Assembly: GCA_000751595.1 (NCBI GenBank)
Contig: CCMH01000005.1
Coordinates: forward strand, 1 to 64,000
DNA: 64,000 bases
From: Weeksella massiliensis
GTDB lineage: Bacteria > Bacteroidota > Bacteroidia > Flavobacteriales > Weeksellaceae
Reading direction: 5' to 3'
Below the pieces are notes generated by a model, which saw only the letters and a program-made list of their open reading frames with translations, was not told the DNA's origin and did not search any database. A program made the translations under genes and the position numbers. This document shows positions 9,533 through 18,791 of the stretch, piece by piece. Each line of letters begins with the position of its first letter. Position 1 is the first letter of the stretch.

Positions 9533-11680
9533 TTACACTTTATATACTTCATCTACAGAGATTTGTGTAGTGAAAAGTCCGTAGTTGATAAAAATAATAT
9601 CATCTTTTATTTTATCAATTGTCCCAACGCTTGTCGATCCATTTATTTTTACACGATCACCAACTTTCAGAGCCTGAATTTTCTTTTGGACTGCTTCTTT
9701 TTCTCGTTGTTCTTTTTTGTGTTGTTGCTCTTTTATTTCAGTAGCATTGGTTTTTAATTCGCGCTGAACTTCTTTGGCAACAATTTTCTGAATCTTTTTT
9801 TGTTGTTGAATTTCTTTGGTTTTTTTCGCATTTTCCATTTCAATTATTTTGAGGAAATTGCTAATCAATTGCTTTTTATTTTTACTTTTCAGATAAGAAT
9901 CAGCCATTTCATTGATGCGTTTTCCCATCATCAAAACTTTCTGTTCATTATCGTATAATTGTTGGAAATCATAAAGTTTTTGTTGGATTTTATCTTGCAT
10001 TTCTTCCAACTTTTCTTGATGAACTTCATGCGTTTCTTTGAGTTCTACAACCTGATCTTTTGTTTTTTGGATTTCGAATTTTTCTTGTTGTAATTTAAGA
10101 ATCGTTTTATCCAAACGAACTTTGTCATTTTCTACTTTCTTTTTTGCACGATTGATCAATCGAAACGGAATTTTATTTTTTTCGGCAACCTCAAATGTAA
10201 ACGAACTTCCGGCTTGTCCGAGTTCTAATTTATACATCGGTTCTAAACTTTTTTTGTCAAAAAGCATGCTCGCATTCAACGCTTCTTCCAATCGTTCTGC
10301 ACTTAGTTTGATGTTGGTATAATGCGTTGTAAAAATCCCAAAAGCATTTCTTTCATAAAATTCTTCAAAAAATACTTCCGCCAACGCGCCTCCTAATTCT
10401 GGGTCAGATCCAGTCCCAAATTCATCGACCAACAACAGAGATTTTTCATCAGCATTTTTCAGAAAATAGGCCATTTGTTTCAGGCGGTAACTATAGGTAG
10501 AAAGGTGATTTTCTATCGATTGATTGTCACCAATATCGGTAAAAATTTTATCAAAAAAACCAATTTCACTCTTCGGATGAACCGGAATCAAAATTCCGGC
10601 TTGCAACATTAACTGATTAAGTCCGACTGTTTTCAGGGTAATTGATTTTCCTCCAGCATTCGGCCCAGAAATAATAATGATGCGCTGTTTTTTTGTCAAA
10701 GAAAGCGTTTGTGGAATTGTTTTGCGGTCTTTTCGTAAATTATTCAAATACAAAACAGGATGGTATGCATCGATTAATTGGAGTTGCAAATCCTCTTTCA
10801 AGATCGGTAAAACTGCCTGTATATTTTGGGCATATTTTGCTTTAGCTTGCGTAAGATCTAAATACTCTAAAAAGGCTTGATATTCTTCTAAAAGCGGTTG
10901 ATAAACAGCAATCTCAGATGTTAATTGCAATAGAATTTGGATGATAAGATGCTTTTCTTCTTCGCGCAATTCATCGAGTTGTCTTCTCGGATTCAGTACG
11001 CTTTCAGGTTCGATATAAGAAATAGATCCAGTTTTAGATGTCCCTAAAAATTGACCTTTTACACGTTTTCTCAAAGCCGATTTCACAGCCAAAACGCGAC
11101 GATTTCCTACCACAGATTCTCGAATTTCGTCCAAAACATCCGAATGATAACTCATCGATTTGTTGAATAATTCTGTGATTCGAGAACTGATATCACGAAT
11201 TTGTTGTCGAACAATTCTCAATTCTGGACTTGCATCATCTTTTATTTCTCCGAATTTATTGAATACTTGATCGATAATTTTCACAATCTCTTTCTCGTAC
11301 CCAATTTGCTCAGTTTTTGCATGCAAATGCGGAAAGTATTCTATAAAAGTTTGCGTATATTTTTTTATTTCTTTTATCTGTAAGGTATTCGATTTTATCT
11401 TGAAAAATTCTTCCGCTGGCAGATAATAATTTTCAATCGAAAGGCGTTTCAGATAATCATCCAAAATAAAATATTCAGAAAACGGTAAACTATTTCCGCT
11501 TTCCAATGTCGATAAGTATTCGTTTGTCGTATGTAAATCATTCAATAACTCGTCCCGATCGCTGTAAGGAACAAGGTTTTCTGTTCTTTCGGCAACTTTT
11601 TCGGTATAAATATATTGGATGATTTCGGCTAATACGGCCGGAAATTCTAAATCTTTTAAAGTCTGTTTACTTACTTGCAT
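9533..11680 (-). CDS. mutS2: MutS2-like ATPase lacking a Smr domain
   Basis: A MutS2 family protein of 715 residues from the preferred start MQVSKQTLKDLEF; the frame is open for 11 more codons to 11713. It shows the MutS2 N-terminal helical core, Walker A GPNAGGKS about residue 340, Walker B LLLVDEFGTGSDPELGG, and a long coiled coil (EKFEIQKTKDQVVELKETH onwards). It ends in a KOW-like GDRVKINGSTSVGTIDKIKDD segment with no Smr nuclease domain. Bacillus MutS2 carries Smr and acts on collided ribosomes or recombination intermediates. The role of Smr-less forms is unclear. Confidence 0.9.
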   Translation of the reverse strand: MQVSKQTLKDLEFPAVLAEIIQYIYTEKVAERTENLVPYSDRDELLNDLHTTNEYLSTLESGNSLPFSEYFILDDYLKRLSIENYYLPAEEFFKIKSNTLQIKEIKKYTQTFIEYFPHLHAKTEQIGYEKEIVKIIDQVFNKFGEIKDDASPELRIVRQQIRDISSRITELFNKSMSYHSDVLDEIRESVVGNRRVLAVKSALRKRVKGQFLGTSKTGSISYIEPESVLNPRRQLDELREEEKHLIIQILLQLTSEIAVYQPLLEEYQAFLEYLDLTQAKAKYAQNIQAVLPILKEDLQLQLIDAYHPVLYLNNLRKDRKTIPQTLSLTKKQRIIIISGPNAGGKSITLKTVGLNQLMLQAGILIPVHPKSEIGFFDKIFTDIGDNQSIENHLSTYSYRLKQMAYFLKNADEKSLLLVDEFGTGSDPELGGALAEVFFEEFYERNAFGIFTTHYTNIKLSAERLEEALNASMLFDKKSLEPMYKLELGQAGSSFTFEVAEKNKIPFRLINRAKKKVENDKVRLDKTILKLQQEKFEIQKTKDQVVELKETHEVHQEKLEEMQDKIQQKLYDFQQLYDNEQKVLMMGKRINEMADSYLKSKNKKQLISNFLKIIEMENAKKTKEIQQQKKIQKIVAKEVQRELKTNATEIKEQQHKKEQREKEAVQKKIQALKVGDRVKINGSTSVGTIDKIKDDIIFINYGLFTTQISVDEVYKV

Positions 11681-11724
11681 CCATGCAAAATTAGCGATAA
11701 TTTTACGATTCAAAAATCAAATCT

Positions 11725-12393
11725 ATGTTCGATAATATACAGGATGAAAAGTGGTTGGAAATTCTTCATCGAGAAGCTCAAAAAGATTATTTCAGAAATT
11801 TAACTGCTTTCATCGAAAAAGAATATGCCGAACAAACGATTTATCCGCCCAAAAATGAGTTGTTTTCGGCTTTCACCCAAACGCCATTCGAGGCAATAAA
11901 AGTTGTGATTCTTGGGCAAGATCCTTATCACGGAAAAGGACAGGCGAATGGTTTAGCATTTTCGGTTTCTCCATCTGCGAAAATTCCGCCGAGTTTACGG
12001 AATATTTTTAAAGAATTGGAAACAGATGTACAAAAAACAATTCCAACTTCTGGCGATTTATTATCTTGGGCACAACAAGGAGTTTTTCTACTGAACGATG
12101 TTTTGTCAGTTCGTGAAGCGTCGGCAGGAAGTCATAAAAACCATGGTTGGGAAATTTTTACCCAAACCATTGTACAAGAAATTTCGACCGAAAAAGAACA
12201 TGTTGTTTTTTTACTTTGGGGAAATCATGCACAAAAAAAAGAAAAATTAATTGATCCTTCAAAACATTTAATCCTCAAATCTGGACATCCATCGCCGATG
12301 AGTGCCAATCAAGGGAAATGGTTTGGAAATCATCACTTTTCTCAGACCAATACGTATTTAGAAAAACATAAAAAAGAAAAAATCAATTGGTAG
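11725..12393 (+). CDS. ung: Uracil-DNA glycosylase
   Basis: A 222-residue family 1 UDG, which removes uracil from DNA as the first step of base excision repair. The water-activating loop GQDPYHG carries D66. The C-terminal minor-groove loop HPSPMSAN carries the catalytic His, and FLLWGNHAQKK is the typical preceding strand. It is divergent from mutS2 with only 44 nt between the chosen starts. It ends 7 nt before the start of a strong hairpin terminator. Confidence 0.97.
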   Translation: MFDNIQDEKWLEILHREAQKDYFRNLTAFIEKEYAEQTIYPPKNELFSAFTQTPFEAIKVVILGQDPYHGKGQANGLAFSVSPSAKIPPSLRNIFKELETDVQKTIPTSGDLLSWAQQGVFLLNDVLSVREASAGSHKNHGWEIFTQTIVQEISTEKEHVVFLLWGNHAQKKEKLIDPSKHLILKSGHPSPMSANQGKWFGNHHFSQTNTYLEKHKKEKINW

Positions 12394-12400
12394 GAAGAAA

Positions 12401-12454
12401 ATATAAAGTATAAAAAAACATCTTCCGAAGAAGATGTTTTTTTATACTTTATAT
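12401..12454. terminator. Perfect 25-bp hairpin, bidirectional terminator
   Basis: Arms 12401-12425 and 12430-12454 are perfectly complementary around a CGAA tetraloop. A7/T7 tracts sit inside the stem, so each strand has the A-tract, GC-core and U-tract layout. It separates convergent ung and the SDR gene and touches the SDR stop codon. Confidence 0.9.
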
Positions 12455-13164
12455 TAAGGATTAGTACTCCACAAAGAAGCTGATTTTAGTAAAGCTCTTC
12501 TTGGAAATTTGAGGGTTGCAACAATTAATTCTGCAAAATCTTCTGGCTGTAAAACACTTTCTGGGTTTCCGTCCGTTAGCCCTAATTCTTTGCTCATGTC
12601 AGAAGCAATCGTCGATGGAGTAAGGGTTGTAACACGAACATTGTTTTTTCGTACTTCTTTCATCAGAGATTCGCTCATCCCAATTACCGCAAACTTAGAG
12701 GCAGAATATGCCGATGTTGTTGGGTTGCCAGCCAAACCAGCCGTTGACGAAACATTGAAAATATCGCCTTCATTTTTCTCGATCATTTGTGGGAGAATTT
12801 CACGCGTTACATAATACATTCCGAGTACGTTGGTGAGTAAAATATTTTCCCAATCACTTTCTTCCATTTCCATGAAAGTACCAAACTTAGAAATTCCGGC
12901 ATTGTTTACTAAAATATCAAATGGTCCAAATTCTTGGCTTAATTTCGTAAGTGCTGTATGGACTTCTTCCCGATTTTTCACATCAAAAACTACATAAGTC
13001 GCTTGTACACCGAGTCCTTGCAATTCTGTCACCACTCCTTTCAGTAAATCTTCGTTTCTTCCTGTAATCGCTACATCAATTCCTTCTTTTGCAAAAGCCA
13101 AAGCAACTGCTTTTCCCAAACCTCTGCTGCCTCCAGTAATCAAGGCTTTTTTAGTATTCAACAT
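12454..13164 (-). CDS. Short-chain dehydrogenase/reductase (3-ketoacyl-ACP reductase-like)
   Basis: A 236-residue classical SDR. The Rossmann motif GGSRGLGKA sits near residue 11, NNAGIS follows in the middle, and the catalytic S-Y-K is in NVSSTAG and YSASK. Similarity to FabG suggests NADPH-dependent reduction of a ketone, but the substrate is not determined by sequence. It stands alone between the hairpin and a gene-free 221-bp stretch (13165-13385) in which I see no further feature. Confidence 0.88.
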   Translation of the reverse strand: MLNTKKALITGGSRGLGKAVALAFAKEGIDVAITGRNEDLLKGVVTELQGLGVQATYVVFDVKNREEVHTALTKLSQEFGPFDILVNNAGISKFGTFMEMEESDWENILLTNVLGMYYVTREILPQMIEKNEGDIFNVSSTAGLAGNPTTSAYSASKFAVIGMSESLMKEVRKNNVRVTTLTPSTIASDMSKELGLTDGNPESVLQPEDFAELIVATLKFPRRALLKSASLWSTNP

Positions 13165-13385
13165 GGTATTTTATTTATTATTTTTTCGATTATCTATTCT
13201 TTTTTTCTTTCGGTAGGATGAAAAACAATCCTAAAAAAATCAATACGTAAAATTACTAAAAATTTATCTAACTCCGCCTTGATGTCTCGATCATAAAAAA
13301 TCCTAATTGCTCATCTTAAGTGTTTTAGTAAATCCTATCAATAAATATTTAACTATTTCTTAAAACAAACAGAGTCAATCCTAAA

Positions 13386-14342
13386 TTAAAAAAGTGCTCG
13401 TGCAATTGATAATGTATTTTCTGAGTTGCTCATCGTGTAAAAATGCAAGCCAGCAACGCCAAAATCAATCAATTCTTTGCATTGTGCAATGCACCATTCT
13501 CGACCAATTTCGTTGACTTGTTCTTTGTTTTTGGCTCTCATAACTTCTATCGATAAAGTTTCGGGCAAATCGATGTAAAAATTCTGAGGAATTGTCGTCA
13601 ACTGATTAAGGCTTGTCAACGGTTTCACACCCGGAATTATCGGAACATTAATTTCCATTTCTCGGCATTTTCGTACAAACTCAAAATATTTCTCATTGTC
13701 AAAAAACATCTGTGTCACAATATAATCCGCTCCCAAATCGACTTTGTTTTTCAGGTAATGCAAATCCATCGAAAGATTAGGCGACTCGAAATGTTTCTCG
13801 GGATACGCCGCCACTCCCACGCAAAAATCCGTCGCATGTGTTTCTTGCAATTCATCATCCAAATACACTCCTTTGTTCATCGACTGTACCTGTCTCACTA
13901 ACTCAGATGCATGCGCATGTCCGCCAATTTCGGGGACAAATTTTTTCTCCGATTTGATCGGGTCGCCTCTCAGAACCAAAACATTATCAATACCCAAAAA
14001 ACTTAAATCGATTAAAGCATCTTCGGTGTCTTCTTTGGTAAAACCACCACAAATCAAATGCGGGATTGCGTCAATTTTATAATGATTTTGGATGGCCGCA
14101 CAAATCGCCACTGTCCCAGGTCTTTTCCGCACCTGATGCCTTTTGAGCAAACCATCGCCTTGCTGTTTGTACACAAATTCTTGCCGATGATACGTAACAT
14201 CGATAAATGCAGGTTTTATTTCGACTAACGGATCCAATGTCGCAAATGTGCATTGCACATCTCGACCTTTGAGTGGAGGTAAAATTTCGACCGAGAATAA
14301 AGGTTTTCCGTTCGCTTTTTCTATATGTTCAGTAACTTTCAT
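13386..14342 (-). CDS. metF: Methylenetetrahydrofolate reductase
   Basis: A 318-residue TIM-barrel flavoenzyme that reduces 5,10-methylene-THF to 5-methyl-THF, the methyl donor used by MetH. Recognisable family segments are FSVEILPP at the N-terminus, LRGDP, QMFFDNEKYFEF and GVAGLHFYTMS at the C-terminus. It lies downstream of the two metH genes on the same strand, 139 nt away, with a repeat-like hairpin element between them. It is probably part of the SAM-riboswitch-controlled methionine unit if read-through occurs. Confidence 0.96.
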   Translation of the reverse strand: MKVTEHIEKANGKPLFSVEILPPLKGRDVQCTFATLDPLVEIKPAFIDVTYHRQEFVYKQQGDGLLKRHQVRKRPGTVAICAAIQNHYKIDAIPHLICGGFTKEDTEDALIDLSFLGIDNVLVLRGDPIKSEKKFVPEIGGHAHASELVRQVQSMNKGVYLDDELQETHATDFCVGVAAYPEKHFESPNLSMDLHYLKNKVDLGADYIVTQMFFDNEKYFEFVRKCREMEINVPIIPGVKPLTSLNQLTTIPQNFYIDLPETLSIEVMRAKNKEQVNEIGREWCIAQCKELIDFGVAGLHFYTMSNSENTLSIARALF

Positions 14343-14375
14343 TTCTTTTCATTTTAGGCTTGTTGATTCTTTTTT

Positions 14376-14455
14376 TGGGCGTTCCCTTCGGGCGGGCTTT
14401 CTGTTGCAATCTTTGCTCAATCGCAAAGGATTTCCACGTCAATCCCTAACGCAAA
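14376..14455. repeat. Palindromic intergenic element of dispersed-repeat type
   Basis: The metH-metF gap contains a multi-hairpin unit. It has a CCC-TTC-GGG hairpin in GGGCGTTCCCTTCGGGCGGG (14377-14396), a CTTTGC/GCAAAG hairpin (about 14411-14428), and outer arms GCGTT (14379-14383) and AACGC (14448-14452) that can close the whole. It resembles GC-rich GGGCGTTCCC elements I recall as scattered in Bacteroidota intergenic regions. Only one copy is visible in this window, so its dispersed nature is recalled, not shown. Confidence 0.55.
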
Positions 14456-14481
14456 CTCACCCTAAGATTTTTACTTTTTTT

Positions 14482-17145
14482 TTAGGCAAGATTTGGACTT
14501 AGCCATCTGTTTGCTTCTTCTAAAGAGAGGTTTTTTTTGCATGCAAAATCTTCTACTTGATCTTCTTTTATTTTTCCGACCCCGAAATACTGTGCTTTCG
14601 GATTGGCAAAATAATATCCCGAAACCGACGAAACTGGATACATGGCAAGTGAACTTGTCAAGGCTATTCCTGCATTTTTTTCAACCTCCAAAAGATCGAA
14701 AATCGTCGTTTTCTCAAGATGATCCGGACAAGCAGGATAGCCCGGCGCAGGTCGAATTCCTTTGTATTCTTCAGCGATAAGAGCTTCATTGCTTAAATTT
14801 TCGTGTGCATCATATCCCCAAAAATCGGTTCGAACCAAAAAATGCAAATACTCTGCATAAGCTTCCGCCAAACGGTCTGCCAATGCTTTTACCAAAATAG
14901 AATTGTAATCATCCAAAGCCAGTTCGAAACTCTTGGCAAACGTTTCAATTTCTTTTCCGGCAGTTACTGCAAATGCGCCAATATAATCTTGGATAGCAGC
15001 ATCTTTGGGAGCTATGAAGTCGGCAATAGAAAGGTTAGGAGCGTTTTTGCTTTTCTTACTTTGTTGGCGAAGACAAATAAATTCGGCTAATTTTTTTCCG
15101 TTTTCATCCGAAACTTCTATCGTATCATCATCAACTGTATTGGCTTTGAAAAAACCATAAACACCTTTCGGTCGGGCGAGTTTTTCTGTGGCAATTTTAG
15201 TCAACATTTTTTGTGCATCTTTAAAAAGAATCTGTGCTTGTTCGCCAATCAAATCATCTTGTAACAATTCAGGAAATTTCCCATGTAAATCCCATGTTCT
15301 AAAAAAAGGTGTCCAATCGATATATGGAATCAAATCTTCTACATTTGCTTGGTGCTGGTACACGCCGAATTGTTTCGGAACTTTCGGTTTTGGATTCGAA
15401 AAATCCAAAACCAATTTATTTTTTCTTGCTTCTTCAATATTAAGATAATCTTTATTTACAGCACGGTTGAGAAATCCTTCTCGTAATTTATTGTAATCTT
15501 TTTGGGTTTCTTCTAAGAATTCTTTTTTGTGTTCGCCAATCAGTTTCGAACAAATATTAACCGATCGAGAAGCATCAATCACATGGACAGCTTCTGGATA
15601 TTCGGGGGAAATTTTCACCGCAGTATGCGCCTTAGAAGTTGTTGCGCCTCCTATCAATAAAGGAATAGAAAGGTGAAGCCGTTGCATTTCTTTGGCTACA
15701 TACACCATTTCGTCGAGCGATGGCGTAATGAGTCCCGAAAGTCCGATTGCATCTACTTTATTTTTTTTGGCTTCTTCGAGAATAGTTTCTGCCGGAACCA
15801 TCACCCCTAAATCAATAATCTCAAAACCATTGCAACTTAAAACTACCGAAACAATATTTTTTCCGATATCATGAACATCACCTTTTACAGTGGCCATGAG
15901 AACTTTAGAAGCGCTTTTCGAGCTTTTGTTTTTCTTTTTTTCTTCTTCGAGAAAAGGAGTGAGATAAGCGACAGCTTTTTTCATCACTCGAGCCGATTTC
16001 ACAACCTGCGGAAGAAACATTTTTCCGCTACCAAACAGATCTCCTACCACATTCATTCCGTCCATCAAAGGACCTTCTATAACACGAAGAGGCGAGCCGA
16101 TTTCTTGTAGCGCTTCGGCTGTGTCTTGGTTGATATACTCAGTAATTCCCTTTACAAGAGCGATTTCTATTCTTTTATCTAAAGGAAGTTCTCGCCAACT
16201 TTCGTCTTTTTTCTTTTCTTTGGTAATGCCTTTTAATTGTTCGGCATATTCGATAAGTTGTTCTGTTGCATCATCGGTACGATCGAGCAAAACATCTTCT
16301 ACTTTTTGGAGGAGTTCTGTCGGAATTGAATCGTAGATTTCTAACATTTCGGGATTGACAATTCCCATATCCAAACCATTGGCTACTGCATGGTATAAAA
16401 AAGCAGAATGCATCGCTTCTCGAACCGTATCGTTTCCGCGAAAAGAGAACGAAACATTCGAAATACCACCTGAAACCAATGCTTGTGGTAGATTTTCTTT
16501 GACCCATTTGGTTGCTGCAAAAAAGTCTAAAGCATTTTTTCGATGCTCTTCCATGCCTGTTGCAACTGGGAAAATATTGACGTCGAAAATGATGTTTTCG
16601 GCTCTGAAGCCAATTTTTTCGGTCAATAAAAGATAGGATCTTTTGGCAATTTCTATACGTCTTTCGAAAGTGTCTGCTTGTCCTTGCTCGTCAAAAGCCA
16701 TCACGACTACGGCGGCGCCATAACGCTGAATTGTTTTGGCATGGGAGAGAAAAAGTTCTTCGCCTTCTTTTAATGAAATCGAATTGACGATTGCTTTGCC
16801 TTGTATGTTTTTTAGTCCTGCTTCTAAAATTTCCCATTTAGAAGAATCTATCATAATAGGTACTCTAGAAATGTCGGGTTCTGATGCAATAAGACGAAGA
16901 AATTTTATCATAGACGCTTTGCCATCAATCATTCCTTCATCCATATTAATATCAATAATCTGAGCACCACCTTCGACTTGATCGCGAGCTACTTGCAATG
17001 CTTCCTCGAAAAGATTATTTTTTATTAACCGCAAAAAGCGTTTGGAACCAGTTACATTGGTTCGTTCGCCGATATTGATAAAGTTAGAATTAGTGTATCC
17101 TATCAAAGGCTCTAAGCCTGAGAGCTTTAGTTTAATTTTTGGCAT
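14482..17145 (-). CDS. metH: Methionine synthase, folate/cobalamin/activation domains (MetH C-terminal part)
   Basis: This 887-residue protein carries the modules that follow the homocysteine domain in one-piece MetH. They are the pterin-binding barrel ([18 protein letters not shown] at the start), the cobalamin-binding module with the B12-ligand H425 in GDVHDIGKN, and the AdoMet reactivation domain ending [12 protein letters not shown] and ...YFGVGKI. The start at MPKIKLKLS (17145) overlaps the upstream gene's stop by 14 nt in another frame; the longer open frame to 17229 lies inside that gene. Cobalamin-dependent methyl transfer from methyl-THF to homocysteine therefore needs both polypeptides. 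Confidence 0.93.
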   Translation of the reverse strand: MPKIKLKLSGLEPLIGYTNSNFINIGERTNVTGSKRFLRLIKNNLFEEALQVARDQVEGGAQIIDINMDEGMIDGKASMIKFLRLIASEPDISRVPIMIDSSKWEILEAGLKNIQGKAIVNSISLKEGEELFLSHAKTIQRYGAAVVVMAFDEQGQADTFERRIEIAKRSYLLLTEKIGFRAENIIFDVNIFPVATGMEEHRKNALDFFAATKWVKENLPQALVSGGISNVSFSFRGNDTVREAMHSAFLYHAVANGLDMGIVNPEMLEIYDSIPTELLQKVEDVLLDRTDDATEQLIEYAEQLKGITKEKKKDESWRELPLDKRIEIALVKGITEYINQDTAEALQEIGSPLRVIEGPLMDGMNVVGDLFGSGKMFLPQVVKSARVMKKAVAYLTPFLEEEKKKNKSSKSASKVLMATVKGDVHDIGKNIVSVVLSCNGFEIIDLGVMVPAETILEEAKKNKVDAIGLSGLITPSLDEMVYVAKEMQRLHLSIPLLIGGATTSKAHTAVKISPEYPEAVHVIDASRSVNICSKLIGEHKKEFLEETQKDYNKLREGFLNRAVNKDYLNIEEARKNKLVLDFSNPKPKVPKQFGVYQHQANVEDLIPYIDWTPFFRTWDLHGKFPELLQDDLIGEQAQILFKDAQKMLTKIATEKLARPKGVYGFFKANTVDDDTIEVSDENGKKLAEFICLRQQSKKSKNAPNLSIADFIAPKDAAIQDYIGAFAVTAGKEIETFAKSFELALDDYNSILVKALADRLAEAYAEYLHFLVRTDFWGYDAHENLSNEALIAEEYKGIRPAPGYPACPDHLEKTTIFDLLEVEKNAGIALTSSLAMYPVSSVSGYYFANPKAQYFGVGKIKEDQVEDFACKKNLSLEEANRWLSPNLA

Positions 17146-18130
17146 GAATTGGTTGTGGTCTTGGTTGATAATGTGCGGTGAGTTCTGCAATTTGTCGGAT
17201 GTGTTCTGGAGTTGTTCCGCAGCAGCCACCGACTATATTTATACATTGCTTTTCTAATAATGGACGTAAGTTTTGGGTCATGGTTTCGGGGGTTTCATCG
17301 TAGCCGCCAAAAGCGTTAGGTAAGCCTGCATTAGGATAAACACTGATATAGTACGGAGCGTGTTGCGCTAAAGTTTCGACATACGGGATAAGGTCTGATG
17401 CGCCCAAAGCACAATTAAGACCGATTGATAATAAATCGAGATGTTCTAAAGAAATCAAAAAAGCTTCGGTAGTTTGTCCCGATAATGTACGTCCCGACTT
17501 GTCGGTAATTGTACCAGAAGCCATATAGGGAACATGGATTTTGGTTTGATCCATAGCTTCTAGAATTCCGAAAAATGCAGCTTTGGCATTTAGTGTATCA
17601 AATATAGTTTCGACCAAAAGAGCATCAGCTCCAGCTTCTAACATTGCTTTGGCTTGGTTGAAATAGGTTTTGGCTAAAGTATCAAAATCAATATCTCGAT
17701 AACTCGGATCGTTCACTTTAGGCGAAATAGAAGCAGTCTTGTTGGTAGGTCCTAAAGCGCCTACAACAAAACGAGGTTTTTCTGAAGTAGAATACTCTTT
17801 TGCTGCTTGTTTAGCTAAACGAACTGCTTCTCGATTCAACTCTTCTACCAAATCTACCATCTGATAATCGAGCATCGAAATTTCATTGGCGTTGAAAGTA
17901 TTTGTTTCGATAAGATCTGCTCCAGCTTCTAGATATTCACGATGAATATTGAGGATAATCTCGGGCTGTGTCAGTACCAAAAGATCATTGTTGCCTTTGA
18001 GCGATTTAGGGAAATCCGAAAAACGATCTCCGCGATAATCTTCTTCTGTTAATTGATGTTTCTGTATCATCGTCCCCATTGCTCCATCTAGAATGGCAAT
18101 GCGTTGTTGTAAAAGGTCTGTTAGGGTCAT
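17132..18130 (-). CDS. Homocysteine S-methyltransferase (MetH N-terminal part)
   Basis: A 332-residue homocysteine-binding zinc barrel equal to module 1 of MetH. The three zinc cysteines are in GLNCALGA and VGGCCGTTP. The opening [18 protein letters not shown] is the standard MetH N-terminus. Its 3' end overlaps the start of the C-terminal metH gene by 14 nt, so translation is likely coupled. A SAM-I riboswitch ends 21 nt before its ATG. Split metH of this kind is common in flavobacteria, so it is probably functional and not a broken gene. Confidence 0.93.
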   Translation of the reverse strand: MTLTDLLQQRIAILDGAMGTMIQKHQLTEEDYRGDRFSDFPKSLKGNNDLLVLTQPEIILNIHREYLEAGADLIETNTFNANEISMLDYQMVDLVEELNREAVRLAKQAAKEYSTSEKPRFVVGALGPTNKTASISPKVNDPSYRDIDFDTLAKTYFNQAKAMLEAGADALLVETIFDTLNAKAAFFGILEAMDQTKIHVPYMASGTITDKSGRTLSGQTTEAFLISLEHLDLLSIGLNCALGASDLIPYVETLAQHAPYYISVYPNAGLPNAFGGYDETPETMTQNLRPLLEKQCINIVGGCCGTTPEHIRQIAELTAHYQPRPQPIHAKN

Positions 18131-18151
18131 GTTTTTATTGTTCTACTTGCA

Positions 18152-18268
18152 CCTTACGAAGAATGCAAGCCTTATTTTTCTCAGAAATTGAGTAGGATGT
18201 AGCACCCAACAAGACTTGGGTTGCTAAGATATCTTCGGGCCTATTCCCTCCATCTATTCTTCATAAGG
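18152..18268 (-). promoter_or_regulatory. SAM-I (S-box) riboswitch upstream of metH
   Basis: Read on the minus strand, P1 (CCTTATGAAGAAT 18268-18256, ATTCTTCGTAAGG 18164-18152, one G-U) closes a core with the S-box signatures GATGGAGGGA, GGCCC, GAAGA, CTTAGCAACC and GGTGCTACATCC. A -7 box (TACATTTG, 18280-18273 minus) would start transcription at about the first P1 base. No U-tract terminator follows. Instead TGCAAG/CTTGCA arms (18164-18169, 18146-18151) can form a hairpin with the P1 3' arm in its loop, 16 nt before the ATG, which suggests translational control. Bases 18269-18477 hold only promoter-like sequence. Confidence 0.93.
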
Positions 18269-18477
18269 TAATCAAATGTAAGTAGTTCTAGGCGATTAAA
18301 AAACAGCTGAATAGGAAGTGCATTTTTTTTAAATTTTAACAAATAATTGTTTTTTAAAGATTCTTAGGTTGTGTTAAAATTGTTTTGTGTATTTACAATA
18401 TAATAGAATATTATTCTGTTTACTGATAGAAAAACATCATGCAATAGAATAATGTTAAACTTTTTAAGTTTTTGGAT

Positions 18478-18509
18478 TTGATTTTTTCAATGAGTTTACT
18501 GTATATTTG
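18478..18509 (+). promoter_or_regulatory. Bacteroidota-type promoter for the hom transcript
   Basis: TTG at 18478-18480, 21 nt, then TATATTTG at 18502-18509, an exact TAnnTTTG. Predicted start is about 18515, shortly before the second riboswitch. Confidence 0.7.
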
Positions 18510-18530
18510 TACCAACAAGTTCATTAAATA

Positions 18531-18650
18531 TCTTTTTATCGTGAAAAGTGGAGGGACATGGCCCAACGAAGCTTTAGCAACCTGGAAATATTTTTATATG
18601 ACTAAGGTGCTAATTCCATCTTTTGCTTACAGGCAAAGGAAAGATAAGTG
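18531..18650 (+). promoter_or_regulatory. SAM-I (S-box) riboswitch upstream of hom
   Basis: On the plus strand the S-box core reads AAAAGTGGAGGGACATGGCCC, CGAAG, CTTTAGCAACC, then AAGGTGCTAATTCC, a P4 hairpin (TTTGC/GCAAA about 18622-18637), and GATAAG (18643-18648) pairing with TTTATC (18535-18540) as P1. It is followed by an intrinsic terminator at 18678-18727, so SAM should cause premature termination before hom. A 67-codon open frame across it is not a gene. Confidence 0.93.
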
Positions 18651-18677
18651 GATAAATAACAAAGTAGTTGTTTAACC

Positions 18678-18727
18678 ATTGGTTCTGTTGCAAATTTAAG
18701 AAGTGCAATAGAACCAATTTTTTTTAT
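18678..18727 (+). terminator. Riboswitch expression-platform terminator
   Basis: ATTGGTTCTGTTGC (18678-18691) pairs with GCAATAGAACCAAT (18705-18718) with one internal mismatch, followed by a T-rich tail of about 9 bases. Its place between the SAM aptamer and hom makes it a transcription attenuator. Confidence 0.85.
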
Positions 18728-18791
18728 CTTTTTTTGACGCTTGTTTACCTTTTCTCTTCTCGATAAAAAGACCAGTTAAAAATATATAGAA

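Noticed and set aside
17145-17229. Longer N-terminus for the C-terminal metH gene
   Set aside because: The extension lies entirely inside the homocysteine-methyltransferase coding sequence and is not MetH-like; MPKIKLKLS fits the pterin domain start.
17132-18130. metH split as a frameshift pseudogene
   Set aside because: Each part begins and ends at natural module boundaries and has the expected motifs, unlike the truncated genes at 37.6, 45 and 46.4 kb.
18472-18675. 67-codon plus-strand ORF
   Set aside because: It lies across the promoter and SAM-I aptamer; the sequence is explained by RNA structure, and the peptide has no protein-like features.
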